A stretch of DNA of 28,220 bases from DASTQL01 sp035761805 (lineage in GTDB: Bacteria > Actinomycetota > Actinomycetes > Jiangellales > Jiangellaceae), in the NCBI GenBank assembly GCA_035761805.1, contig DASTQL010000197.1, positions 1 to 28,220 on the forward strand. The letters run 5' to 3'. The notes beneath the pieces are model-generated. The model worked only from the letters and a program-made list of their open reading frames with translations. It was not told where the DNA came from and did no database searches. Position numbers and translations under genes: made by a program. Each line of letters opens with the position of its first letter. Position 1 is the first letter of the stretch. Shown here in pieces: positions 8,882-16,547 of this stretch.

Positions 8882-9312
8882 TCCCTCCGCCGCCGGCCCG
8901 GGGCCCGCGGCGGCGACGGCTGCGCGTGGCCGCCCTGGTCCCCGTTGCCGTCGTGGCCGCCGCGTGCGCCTGCTTCGTCCACCCCACGACCGTGACGTTC
9001 GCCACCCTCAGGTTGCCTGTCGGGCTGGCGCTGGCGCTCGGCGGGACGGCCGGCGTGCTCGCGATGGGCACGCTCCTCTCCCGTACGAGATGGGGTTCGG
9101 GAGCCGTGGCCGCGGCGTGGCTGGTCACCGTGGTCATGCTGTCGCTGCCTCGCCCGGAGGGCGACGTGGTGATCGCCCAGGACGCTGTGGGCCTGACCTT
9201 CCTGGGGGTCGGCGTCGTCCTGGCCGGCGTCGCGGTGGGGCTGCCGGCGGGCGGGCTCGGCTACCATGGCCGACTGGCGGCGGTCTCGCCGCACGTCCCC
9301 GGCAACCCGTAG
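8878..9312 (+). CDS. small multi-pass membrane protein after mshB
   Basis: 144 residues starting at GTG 8878, which overlaps the mshB stop as GTGA. A basic proline/arginine-rich N-terminus is followed by about four hydrophobic segments (roughly residues 17-36, 44-62, 72-85 and 102-122). No catalytic motif is visible. A small membrane protein directly after mshB is a recurring actinobacterial arrangement (Rv1171 position; DUF6113-type annotation in relatives, from memory). Function is unknown. It is too small for a typical transporter, so a membrane partner or regulator role is possible. A TACCAT (9262-9267) near its end could be a -10 for the following VanW gene. Confidence 0.72.
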   Translation: MIPPPPARGPRRRRLRVAALVPVAVVAAACACFVHPTTVTFATLRLPVGLALALGGTAGVLAMGTLLSRTRWGSGAVAAAWLVTVVMLSLPRPEGDVVIAQDAVGLTFLGVGVVLAGVAVGLPAGGLGYHGRLAAVSPHVPGNP

Positions 9313-9315
9313 AGA

Positions 9316-11106
9316 GTGTGTTCGCGCTTGTCCGACCGCATCACGCCCGCCAGCGACGTCCGGCCGGACGAGCCGTTCGACGACCAGCCGCTCGAGACGT
9401 CCCCCGACGGTTCCCGGCGTCGCCGACTGCTGCTCGTCGTCGGCGCTGCTGTGGTCGGGCTGCTCCTGCTGGGCTACGGGGCGGCGTACGCGGCGGTGGG
9501 TGGCGAGCTGGCCCGCGGGGCGACGGTGCTCGGCGTCCCCGTGGGGGGCCTCACGCCCGCGGAGGCGGAGGAGCTGCTGGCGGCCGAGCTGCCCGAGGTG
9601 GTCGGCGAGCCGATCTCGGTCACCGTCGACGACGAGTCCTTCGAGCTCGTGCCGGCCGAGGCCGGGCTGTCCGTCGACGTCCCCGCGACCGTCGACGACG
9701 TGCCGGGGGCGAGCGCGAGCCCGGTCTCGCTGATCCGCGCGCTGCTCGGAGCCGGAGCGGTGGAGCCCGTCGCCGCCGTCGACCGCCCGGCGCTCGTCGC
9801 CTCACTCGGCGGCCTCGCCGAGCTGTCCGACCGCGAGCCGGTCGAGGGCGGCGTCGGCTTCGCCGAGGGGGAGGCGGTCGCCACCGAGGCGGTCAACGGC
9901 CGGACCCTCGACGTCGAGGCGGCGGCCGACGAGGTGGCCGAGTACTTCCCGCTCCCGGACGGCCCCGTCGCCCTGCCGGTGACCGAGGTCGAGCCGACGG
10001 TGACCCAGGCCGAGGTGGACCGGGCGATGGAGGAGTTCGCCGTCCCGGCGATGTCCGCGCCGGTGGCCGTGGTCGCCGGCGACAACCGGGTCGAGCTCAG
10101 CGCGGCTGAGATCGGCGCAGCCCTGTCGATGTCCCCGGACGAGGAGGGCCGGCTGGTCCCGAGTCTGGACGCGGCCGCACTGGCCGAGAGTGCCTCGGAC
10201 GAGCTGGCCGCGCTCGGTCAGGACGCCCGCGACGCGTCGATCCAGATCGGCGCCAACGGCCCGGTGATCGTCCCCGCCCAGGAGGGCCAGGGGGTCGAGG
10301 GCGAAGAACTCACCAGCGGCGTCCTCGACGTCCTCACCCGCTCCGGCGACGAGCGCACCGTGACCGTGACGCTGACGACGGTCGAGCCCGAGCTCACGAC
10401 CGCTGGCGCCCAGGACCTGGGCGTCACGCAGGTCGTCTCGGAGTTCACGACGCAGTTCCCGCACGCCGACTACCGCAACGTCAACATCGGTCGGGCGGCC
10501 GAGCTGATCGACAACACGCTGGTCCTGCCCGGCGATACCTTCAGCCTCAACGAGACCGTGGGCGAGCGCACCGAGGCCAACGGCTTCACCAAGGGCTTCA
10601 TCATCAACGAGGGCCGCCTGGTCGAGGACCTGGGCGGCGGGGTCTCGCAGGTCGCCACCACGACCTACAACGCCGGGTTCTTCGGTGGCATGGAGGACGT
10701 GGAGCACAAGCCGCACAGCCTGTACTTCTCGCGCTACCCGATGGGACGCGAGGCCACCGTGGCCTGGCCCAGCCTGGACATGGCCTTCAAGAACAACACC
10801 CCGTACGGCGTCGTGGTGGACACCAGCTTCCGCCCCAGTTCCTCGGGCCGGCAGGGTTCCCTGACCGTGCGGCTGTGGAGCACGAAGTACTGGACCGTCA
10901 CCGAGACCACCGGTAACCCCACCAACGTCACCGAGCCCGGGACCGTCTACGACACCAGCCCGGACTGCTCCCCGCAGGCCGGCATCCGCGGATTCGACGT
11001 CGTGGTCACCCGGACGCTGAGCCGGCCCGGGGCGGAGCCGATCACCGAGGAGTACTTCACCCGCTACAAGGCGGGGGACGACGTGGTCTGCCGCGCCGAG
11101 CCCTGA
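9316..11106 (+). CDS. VanW-family wall-associated protein (YoaR/COG2720 type)
   Basis: 596-residue membrane-anchored extracytoplasmic protein. A cytoplasmic N-terminus ends in RRRR, followed by one transmembrane helix (about 38-60). Then come two acidic Ala/Val/Glu-rich repeats resembling the PG_binding_4 domain (about 70-200 and 230-345) and a VanW domain from about 376 to 490, marked by the NVNIGRAAELIDNTLVLPGD and EDLGGGVSQVATTTYNAGFF region and the later YPMGREATV. VanW proteins are found in vancomycin-resistance clusters, but their reaction is unknown; a role in wall binding or remodelling is inferred. GTG 9316 is 4 nt past the previous stop; TTG 9328, behind AGAGAG, is an alternative. 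It ends 11 nt from the convergent gene. Confidence 0.9.
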   Translation: MCSRLSDRITPASDVRPDEPFDDQPLETSPDGSRRRRLLLVVGAAVVGLLLLGYGAAYAAVGGELARGATVLGVPVGGLTPAEAEELLAAELPEVVGEPISVTVDDESFELVPAEAGLSVDVPATVDDVPGASASPVSLIRALLGAGAVEPVAAVDRPALVASLGGLAELSDREPVEGGVGFAEGEAVATEAVNGRTLDVEAAADEVAEYFPLPDGPVALPVTEVEPTVTQAEVDRAMEEFAVPAMSAPVAVVAGDNRVELSAAEIGAALSMSPDEEGRLVPSLDAAALAESASDELAALGQDARDASIQIGANGPVIVPAQEGQGVEGEELTSGVLDVLTRSGDERTVTVTLTTVEPELTTAGAQDLGVTQVVSEFTTQFPHADYRNVNIGRAAELIDNTLVLPGDTFSLNETVGERTEANGFTKGFIINEGRLVEDLGGGVSQVATTTYNAGFFGGMEDVEHKPHSLYFSRYPMGREATVAWPSLDMAFKNNTPYGVVVDTSFRPSSSGRQGSLTVRLWSTKYWTVTETTGNPTNVTEPGTVYDTSPDCSPQAGIRGFDVVVTRTLSRPGAEPITEEYFTRYKAGDDVVCRAEP

Positions 11107-11117
11107 GGGGTCTGTGC

Positions 11118-11906
11118 TCAGTTCAGCCGTGCCCGCGCCGCCCGGGCGGTTCGGCGGGTGGCCTCGGCCGCCGCGGGGTCAGCGGGTTGGACCGCTTCGG
11201 CGTACTCCTCCAGCGCAACGGCGCCACCGACGAAGTCACCGCCCCGCACCAGCAGCTCCCCACGCTCGCGCCGGAGCGCGGCCGGGTGGCGGGGGAGCAG
11301 CAGCCCGAGCTCGACCGCCCACAGCCGGGTGCGCCTGCGCTCCAACGTGTCGCCCGCCCACGCCCGGATGTTGGCGAGGAGCCGCTGGAGGATCTCGACC
11401 GGCTCCCACGGGTGCAGCAGCCCGGTGTGGAAGGGCACGCCCGCCGCCTCGGCCAGCTCGGCGGCCTCGCCGGTGCGCAGGCGCCGACCGCCCCGCCAGG
11501 GGTCGACCAGCTCGTGCCAGCCGCCCGGGTCGCCGACGCCGACCACGAAGTGGCCGGGCAGGCCCACCCCGTACGCCGGGATCCCGGCCCGCCGGGCCAC
11601 CTCGAGCCAGACGACCGACAGCAGGATCGGCAGGCCGCGGCGGCGGCGCAGGACGTGGGGGAGCAGCGACGAGCGGAGGTCAGCGTAGTCCTCGGGCGAG
11701 CCGGCGAAGCCCGCCAGGACGTGGCGCAGCCGCTCCGGCGGGTGACCCCCGACCGGCACACGACCGGCCAGCTCGTCGAGCACCCCGAGCCAGCCGTCCA
11801 CCTCGAGACCTGGGTCCTCCTCGGCGGCGAGGAGCAGGCAGGCCAGCCCCAGATCGACCTCCGGCGCCCGGACCACCTCGGCGAAGCGCTCCCGCGACGC
11901 GCTCAC
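11118..11906 (-). CDS. SirB1-family transglutaminase-like protein
   Basis: 262 residues, start GTG 11906, whose GTGA overlaps the stop of the upstream acetyltransferase gene. The transglutaminase-like core (Transglut_core2, SirB1_N) is recognised from RGLPILLSVVWLEVARRAG, then GVGLPGHFVVGV with ELVDPW, the conserved glycine-His-Phe and Asp-Pro signatures. The usual papain-like cysteine is not obvious: the spot before the first helix reads PILLSV, as in many SirB1 proteins, so enzymatic activity is doubtful. The C-terminal Ala/Arg-rich helices (LERRRTRLWAVELGLLLPRHP onward) look like short TPR-type helices, common in this family. Substrate and role are unknown. Confidence 0.82.
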   Translation of the reverse strand: MSASRERFAEVVRAPEVDLGLACLLLAAEEDPGLEVDGWLGVLDELAGRVPVGGHPPERLRHVLAGFAGSPEDYADLRSSLLPHVLRRRRGLPILLSVVWLEVARRAGIPAYGVGLPGHFVVGVGDPGGWHELVDPWRGGRRLRTGEAAELAEAAGVPFHTGLLHPWEPVEILQRLLANIRAWAGDTLERRRTRLWAVELGLLLPRHPAALRRERGELLVRGGDFVGGAVALEEYAEAVQPADPAAAEATRRTARAARARLN

Positions 11907-12928
11907 GGCCTCCGACGGTAGTGGTAGCGGTGGTGGTCCACGAGCCCGAGCCGCCCGTAGGTGGCCCGGGCCGCGGCGTTCTCCTCCGCCACCTGCAGGT
12001 AGACCCTCGTGGCCCCGTGGCCCGCCGCCCACCGGGTGAGCCCGCCCAGCACGTGCGTGCCCAGGCCGAGCCGGCGTCGGTCGGGCACGACCTCGACGGC
12101 CGTGACACCGAGCCAGCCGACCCCGTCGGGCGCACTCGTCACGGCGCCCCGGGCGACCGCGACCGTCCGGCCGGAGGGCTCTCGGACCGCGGCGAAGCCC
12201 ACGGCATCACCCCGGACGAGGACCGCTCGCGCACCCGGAGGCAGCTCGCCCCCCCGGTAGTGGTAGGCGGCCAGCCAGTCGGCGTCGGGCTCCGGCTCCA
12301 CCCGTACGGGAGGGAGCTCCCGCCCGGGCCGGGCCGCGGCGATCGCGACGTCCAGCTCGGGCAGCTCGGCGGTCAGGACGAGGACGGGGTTGAAGCGCGC
12401 CCAGCCGAGGGCATCCAGATGAGCGGTCAGTCCCGCGTCCAGCGGCTCCACCACCTGGAACCGGGGCGGCAGGCCCCGCGCGTCGTACCAGTCCTCGACG
12501 GCAGCCACGGCCTCGCCCACGGCGGCCGGAGCGTCACCGAGCGGGAGGCAGGAGTTGGCCCGGCCGGTGAACCCCCCGGCGGCCCGGAGCAGCCACCCGC
12601 CGAGGCGCTCCTCCTCGTCGGCCAGCCAGGCGAGGGCTGCCGCCGCCTCGAGCGCGCGGACCTCGCGGCGGGGCACGGGTCGGGGTGGAACCGGCTTCGC
12701 GGCGACCACCGCCGACTCGGCCACCTCGACGACCGAGCCGTCGCCGCGGCGCACCCGCACGACCCCGGACTCCAGGCCCTCGAGGACGCCGAGCACGTCC
12801 GTCGCGGACGGGCCACCGCCGAGCGGCGTGCCGACGGCCGGAGCACCCTCCGTCCGCCGCGGTGCTGGGCGCAACCGGTAGCGGACGACGACCCGCGTCC
12901 CGACGTCGCTGGGGGTGAGGAACGGCAT
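11903..12928 (-). CDS. GNAT acetyltransferase with N-terminal SH3-like domain (Rv0428c type)
   Basis: 341 residues. ATG 12928 has GGAGG 7 nt upstream. Residues about 1-75 form a small beta-rich module (SDVGTRVVVRYRLR, then VLGVLEGLESGVVRVRRGDG) like the SH3-like N-terminus of the cg3035/Rv0428c family. A degenerate acetyltransferase half follows, and the C-terminal GNAT domain shows motif A at VEVVPDRRRLGLGTHVLGGL and motif B at VAEENAAARATYGRLGL. It probably transfers acetyl from acetyl-CoA to an amine, with unknown acceptor. It is divergent from the ferredoxin gene across 98 nt. Family assignment is from remembered similarity. Confidence 0.83.
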   Translation of the reverse strand: MPFLTPSDVGTRVVVRYRLRPAPRRTEGAPAVGTPLGGGPSATDVLGVLEGLESGVVRVRRGDGSVVEVAESAVVAAKPVPPRPVPRREVRALEAAAALAWLADEEERLGGWLLRAAGGFTGRANSCLPLGDAPAAVGEAVAAVEDWYDARGLPPRFQVVEPLDAGLTAHLDALGWARFNPVLVLTAELPELDVAIAAARPGRELPPVRVEPEPDADWLAAYHYRGGELPPGARAVLVRGDAVGFAAVREPSGRTVAVARGAVTSAPDGVGWLGVTAVEVVPDRRRLGLGTHVLGGLTRWAAGHGATRVYLQVAEENAAARATYGRLGLVDHHRYHYRRRP

Positions 12929-12939
12929 ACGCTGGCCTC

Positions 12940-12970
12940 CTGACGGACACGATGGGGGCGTCGCGATACT
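12940..12970 (+). promoter_or_regulatory. candidate fdxA promoter
   Basis: CTGACG (12940-12945) resembles the actinobacterial -35 TTGACG and GATACT (12965-12970) the -10; the 19-nt spacer is slightly long. A transcript starting near 12977 would carry a 50-nt leader with a strong GGAGGAG ribosome site. Confidence 0.4.
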
Positions 12971-13026
12971 AGGCGCCAACACCCGGACGCCGACCGCATT
13001 TCGTGCACCACCAGGAGGAGCTCGCC

Positions 13027-13356
13027 GTGACCTATGTCATCGCGCAGCCGTGCGTCGACCTCAAGGACCGCGCCTGCGTCGAGGAGTGCCCGGTCGACTG
13101 CATCTACGAGGGCGAGCGGATGCTCTACATCCACCCCGACGAGTGCGTCGACTGCGGGGCGTGCGAGCCGGTCTGCCCGGTGGAGGCGATCTTCTACGAG
13201 GACGACGTGCCGGAGCAGTGGAAGGAGTACTACACCGCCAACGTCGACTTCTTCGAGGACCTCGGCTCGCCCGGGGGCGCCTCCAAGCTCGGGGTCATCG
13301 ACAAGGACCACCCGCTGATCGCCGCCCTGCCGCCCCAGACCCAGGCCGAGGGCTGA
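13027..13356 (+). CDS. fdxA: seven-iron ferredoxin (3Fe-4S plus 4Fe-4S)
   Basis: 109-residue soluble electron carrier. The first cluster motif is C9-x7-C17-x3-C21-P with C25 nearby, the pattern of a 3Fe-4S site; the second is C40-x2-C43-x2-C46-x3-C50-P for 4Fe-4S. A C-terminal tail of about 50 residues (EQWKEYYTANVDFFEDLGSP) is typical of actinobacterial and Thermus-like seven-iron ferredoxins. GTG 13027 is chosen over an in-frame GTG at 13003 because GGAGGAG at 13014-13020 sits 6 nt upstream and the family begins MTYVIAQPC. dapC starts 8 nt after its stop, so they share a transcript. The M. tuberculosis counterpart is FdxC (Rv1177), next to Rv1178. Confidence 0.96.
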   Translation: MTYVIAQPCVDLKDRACVEECPVDCIYEGERMLYIHPDECVDCGACEPVCPVEAIFYEDDVPEQWKEYYTANVDFFEDLGSPGGASKLGVIDKDHPLIAALPPQTQAEG

Positions 13357-13364
13357 CCGGACCC

Positions 13365-14465
13365 GTGCCCGCCGGGAGCAGCCTCGGTCTCCCCGACTTC
13401 CCCTGGGACCGGTTACGGCCCTTCCGCCGGCGTGCCGAGGCCCACGTCGGAGGCCTGGTCGACCTGTCCGTCGGCACCCCCGTCGACCCCACTCCCGAAC
13501 GGGTACGGGAGGCGCTGGCGGCGGCCGCCGACGCACCGGGCTACCCGCAGACGCACGGCACGCCCGCCCTGCGGGAGGCGGTGGTCGGCTGGCTGGCGCG
13601 GCGACTCGGCATCATCGGGGTCGACCCGCAGGCGGTCCTGCCGACGATCGGGTCCAAGGAGCTGGTCGCCTGGCTGCCCACGCTGCTCGGTCTCGGCCTC
13701 GGCGATCTGGTCGTGCACCCGTCGCTGGCCTATCCGACGTACGACGTGGGGGCCCGGCTGGCCGGCGCCGAACCGCTCGGCACCGACTCGCTCACCTCGC
13801 TCGGGCCGCGTCGGGTCTCGCTGCTGTGGCTCAACTCGCCGGCCAACCCGCACGGGCGGGTGCTGCCGGCCGAGCACCTGGCCAAGGTGGTCGCGTGGGC
13901 CCGCGAGCGCGGGGTCGTGGTGGCCTCGGACGAGTGCTACGTCGAGTACGGCTGGGAGGCCCGGCCGTACTCCGTGCTCGACGAGGCGGTCTGTGCCGGC
14001 TCGTACGAGGGGGTGCTGGCCGTCCACTCGCTGTCCAAGCGCAGCAACCTGGCGGGCTACCGGGCCGGCTTCGTGACCGGCGACCCGGACCTGGTGGCGC
14101 GGCTGCTCGAGGTGCGCAAGCACGCCGGGATGATGGTCCCCACCCCGGTCCAGGCTGCTGCCGTGGTGGCGCTCGACGACGACGAGCACGTCGAGGACCA
14201 GCGCCGCCGCTACGCCGCCCGGCGGGCGGTGCTCCGTCCGGCGCTCGAGTCCGCCGGCCTGCGGGTCGAGCACAGCGAGGCCGGCCTCTACCTGTGGGCG
14301 ACTGCCGACGAGCCCTGCTGGGAGACCGTCGCCCGGCTCGCCGGTCTGGGCGTCCTGGTCGCCCCCGGCGACTTCTACGGACCGGCCGGCGCCGGCCACG
14401 TCCGGGTCGCGCTGACCGCCGCTGACGAGCGGGTGGCCGCGGCCGCCGAGCGGTTGGCCTCCTGA
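13365..14465 (+). CDS. dapC: succinyldiaminopimelate aminotransferase DapC
   Basis: PLP enzyme of fold type I, 366 residues (M. tuberculosis DapC has 362). It converts N-succinyl-2-amino-6-ketopimelate to N-succinyl-LL-DAP using glutamate, on the route to lysine and peptidoglycan DAP. The PLP lysine is K225 in HSLSKRSNLAGYRAGF, with the SNPHG-like loop at NSPANPHGRV and the Asp/Tyr cofactor contacts in VVASDECYVEYG. GTG 13365 lies 8 nt after the ferredoxin stop. Linkage with dapD and dapE in this window supports DapC rather than a general aspartate aminotransferase. A 6-bp hairpin follows the stop. Confidence 0.92.
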   Translation: MPAGSSLGLPDFPWDRLRPFRRRAEAHVGGLVDLSVGTPVDPTPERVREALAAAADAPGYPQTHGTPALREAVVGWLARRLGIIGVDPQAVLPTIGSKELVAWLPTLLGLGLGDLVVHPSLAYPTYDVGARLAGAEPLGTDSLTSLGPRRVSLLWLNSPANPHGRVLPAEHLAKVVAWARERGVVVASDECYVEYGWEARPYSVLDEAVCAGSYEGVLAVHSLSKRSNLAGYRAGFVTGDPDLVARLLEVRKHAGMMVPTPVQAAAVVALDDDEHVEDQRRRYAARRAVLRPALESAGLRVEHSEAGLYLWATADEPCWETVARLAGLGVLVAPGDFYGPAGAGHVRVALTAADERVAAAAERLAS

Positions 14466-14466
14466 G

Positions 14467-14487
14467 CGCCGGTCCCGTCCTCCGGCG
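14467..14487. terminator. short hairpin between convergent genes
   Basis: CGCCGG (14467-14472) pairs with CCGGCG (14482-14487) around a 9-nt loop in the 42-nt gap between dapC and the convergent hydrolase gene. It is weak but placed where a bidirectional terminator would be expected. Confidence 0.35.
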
Positions 14488-14507
14488 TCCCGGTCGGTCG
14501 AGGTGGG

Positions 14508-15539
14508 TCACGTGCCGCGGACCACGTCGACGTGCACGTGGTCGAGGTGGCGCAGCACGGGGTCCCGCGTGTCGCCGGACGGGTGGCGGTAGTCGCGCCA
14601 GCCCTCGGCGCTGCGCCGGGCGGACCAGATCCGGTCGTCGTAGATGACCGTGGCCACGCCGAGCCGGTCGGCGTTCGCGACCAGCCAGTGCGCCACCGCC
14701 CAGCCGACGCGCGTCTGCTCCGGGTCGTCGTACGGGCGGAAGAAGAGGTCCACGGCACGGCCGTCGTAGTGCGCCGACCCGGCGACGTGGCCGCTGTCGA
14801 CGCCTCCCGCGGCGTAGCCACCGGTCTCCTGCTCCCCGAAGGTCGTGTCGACCTCGTCGCGGACCTGCAGTGCCCGGTCGGTGAGGCCGTCCCCGCCCTC
14901 GGACTCCCGCTCGTACGAGCCGTGGCGCACCGTGCAGGTCAGGGCCGCCGGGGAGTGGCCGGTGAGCGCCGAGGCGACGACCCGGGCGTCCTCCTCGTGG
15001 TCGGCGTAGGCCTCGGGGAACGCGCTGCGCTGCACGGCCTGGGCCACGTCGGTGACGACGCCGTCGGTGTAGCCGGGCACCCGCTCGAGGGCGTCGTAGA
15101 ACCGCTCGCTGGCATGGACCGGGTCCTGGACCTGCTCGGGCGTGCCCCACCCCTGCGACGGGCGCTGCTGGAAGAGACCCAGCGAGTCACGGTCGCCGTG
15201 GTCCAGGTTGCGCAGGTCCGACTCCTGGTAGGCAGTGGCCAGGGCGATGGTGACCGCCCGAGCGGGCAGGCGCCGCCGTTCGGCGACCGCGGCGATCGTG
15301 GCGGCGTTCTCGGCCTGCTCCGGCGACAGCCGTACGGTCCGGTCCCCGACCGAGACGGTGCACGTCTCCCGGCCGAGCACCGGGCCGGCGCCACCGAACC
15401 ACCAGAAGACGCTCGCCGCAGCCACGGTGGCGGCGGCGAGCGTGGCGGCGACGACCCGGCCTGCTCTGCCCATCACCGGATCAACGCGCTCCGGGGCGCG
15501 GGGCGTTCCCCCGGTGGCCCCGGTCGCCCCGGCGGTCAC
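14508..15539 (-). CDS. two-domain peptidoglycan hydrolase candidate (lysozyme-like plus M15-like)
   Basis: 343 residues from GTG 15539, which has GAGG 7 nt upstream and overlaps the permease stop by 4 nt (GTGA); ATG 15473 is an alternative giving 321 residues. An N-terminal hydrophobic helix (about 28-48) suggests export or anchoring. Residues about 75-200 resemble a lysozyme/SLT-type fold, with YQESDLRNLDHGDRDSLGLF carrying a candidate acid at E106. Residues about 220-343 carry SAHYDGRAVD (255-264), an exact match to the M15 pattern SxHxxGxAxD (H257 and D264 as zinc ligands), and DHVHVD (333-338) with D333 and H336 fitting the catalytic acid and third ligand. This would cut both glycan and peptide bonds. 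Relatives are sometimes labelled heavy metal transporter, which nothing here supports. Activity is inferred. Confidence 0.8.
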   Translation of the reverse strand: MTAGATGATGGTPRAPERVDPVMGRAGRVVAATLAAATVAAASVFWWFGGAGPVLGRETCTVSVGDRTVRLSPEQAENAATIAAVAERRRLPARAVTIALATAYQESDLRNLDHGDRDSLGLFQQRPSQGWGTPEQVQDPVHASERFYDALERVPGYTDGVVTDVAQAVQRSAFPEAYADHEEDARVVASALTGHSPAALTCTVRHGSYERESEGGDGLTDRALQVRDEVDTTFGEQETGGYAAGGVDSGHVAGSAHYDGRAVDLFFRPYDDPEQTRVGWAVAHWLVANADRLGVATVIYDDRIWSARRSAEGWRDYRHPSGDTRDPVLRHLDHVHVDVVRGT

Positions 15540-16498
15540 GGCCGGTCCTCGACCGTCCGGACGCGCGGGTCGAGCAGGGCGACCGCGACGTCCGCCAGCG
15601 CGTTGGCCACGATCACCGTCACGGCGATGACCAGGACGATGCCCACCATCAGGTTGCGGTCCCGGGTCTGGATGGCGTTGAAGAGCAGCCCGCCGATCCC
15701 CGGGATGCCGAAGACACCCTCCACGATCACCAGGGCTGTGATCATCTGGCCGACGTTGGCGGCCAGGAACGTCGCCACGGCCACGAGCGACGGCCGCAGC
15801 GCGTGGACGCCGGTCACGCGATGCGGCGGCAGGCCCCGGGCGCGGGCCGCGCGCACGTACGGGGAGGCCAGCGACGCGAGCAGCTCCGACCGGGTGATGA
15901 GCGCGACGTAGCCGACCGACAACGCCGCGAGCGACAGGATCGGGAGGACGTAGCTCTCCGGACCGGATGCGATGCCGGTCGAGGGGAGCAGCCCGAGGTG
16001 GAAGCCCATCACCGACCGGCTCACCACGGCGACCACCAGCACCGGCGTGGCGACCATGAGCAGCGCGACCGCGTACACCAGGCCGCGGCTCCGGTGACCC
16101 CGGGCCACGGCGGCGACGAGGCCGACGACCAGGCCGACGACCGCCTGGACCACGAGCGCCCCGACGACGATCACGGCGCTCACCGACGCGGCGGCCGCGA
16201 CGAGCGTCGTCACCGGCGGCCCCACCCGCGCCACGCCGAACGGGTCGGCGGGGTAGCTGCGGCCCAGGTCGCCCGTCAGCAGCCGACCCAAGTAGTGGAC
16301 GTACTGGACGAGCAACGGTTGGTCGAGCTCGTAGAACGCGGTGATCTGGGAGTACAGCTCGGGTGGCGGCGGGCTGACCCCGAAGAGCGCGCGGACCGGG
16401 TCGCCCGGCAGCACGGTCACGGCGATGTACAGCGCGGTCACGACGAGGAACAGCGTGACGACCGTCTGGACGAGTCGCGCGACCACGAATCGGCGCAC
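15536..16498 (-). CDS. orphan DppB-like ABC permease
   Basis: 320 residues, BPD_transp_1 family. It has the DppB opening MRRFVVARLVQTVVTLFLVV and TVLPGDPVRALFG, six predicted membrane segments and an EAA loop around RAARARGLPPHRVTGVHALRP. GTG 16498 has GGAGGGG just upstream. It is divergent from a DppC-like permease gene 49 nt away and overlaps the downstream hydrolase gene by 4 nt. No binding protein or ATPase gene accompanies it, so it probably borrows ATPases, perhaps those at 5877-7968 (inference). Compared with the 4008-4931 permease it is a clear but diverged paralogue. Confidence 0.9.
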   Translation of the reverse strand: MRRFVVARLVQTVVTLFLVVTALYIAVTVLPGDPVRALFGVSPPPPELYSQITAFYELDQPLLVQYVHYLGRLLTGDLGRSYPADPFGVARVGPPVTTLVAAAASVSAVIVVGALVVQAVVGLVVGLVAAVARGHRSRGLVYAVALLMVATPVLVVAVVSRSVMGFHLGLLPSTGIASGPESYVLPILSLAALSVGYVALITRSELLASLASPYVRAARARGLPPHRVTGVHALRPSLVAVATFLAANVGQMITALVIVEGVFGIPGIGGLLFNAIQTRDRNLMVGIVLVIAVTVIVANALADVAVALLDPRVRTVEDRP

Positions 16499-16535
16499 CC
16501 AGCCCCTCCGGTCCTGTCGTCGTCAACGGGGGACC

Positions 16536-16541
16536 TACCCT
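16536..16541 (+). promoter_or_regulatory. -10 element, leaderless layout, DppC-like permease
   Basis: TACCCT ends exactly 6 nt before ATG 16548, so the transcript should begin at or near the start codon. No ribosome site precedes the ATG, and the -35 region is not recognisable. Confidence 0.5.
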
Positions 16542-16547
16542 CCCACC

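Noticed and set aside
9266..9733. ATG-started 155-codon frame near the start of the VanW gene
   Set aside because: Overlaps the VanW frame and is Arg/Ser/Pro-rich shadow sequence; the TACCATGG there is better read as a possible -10 box.
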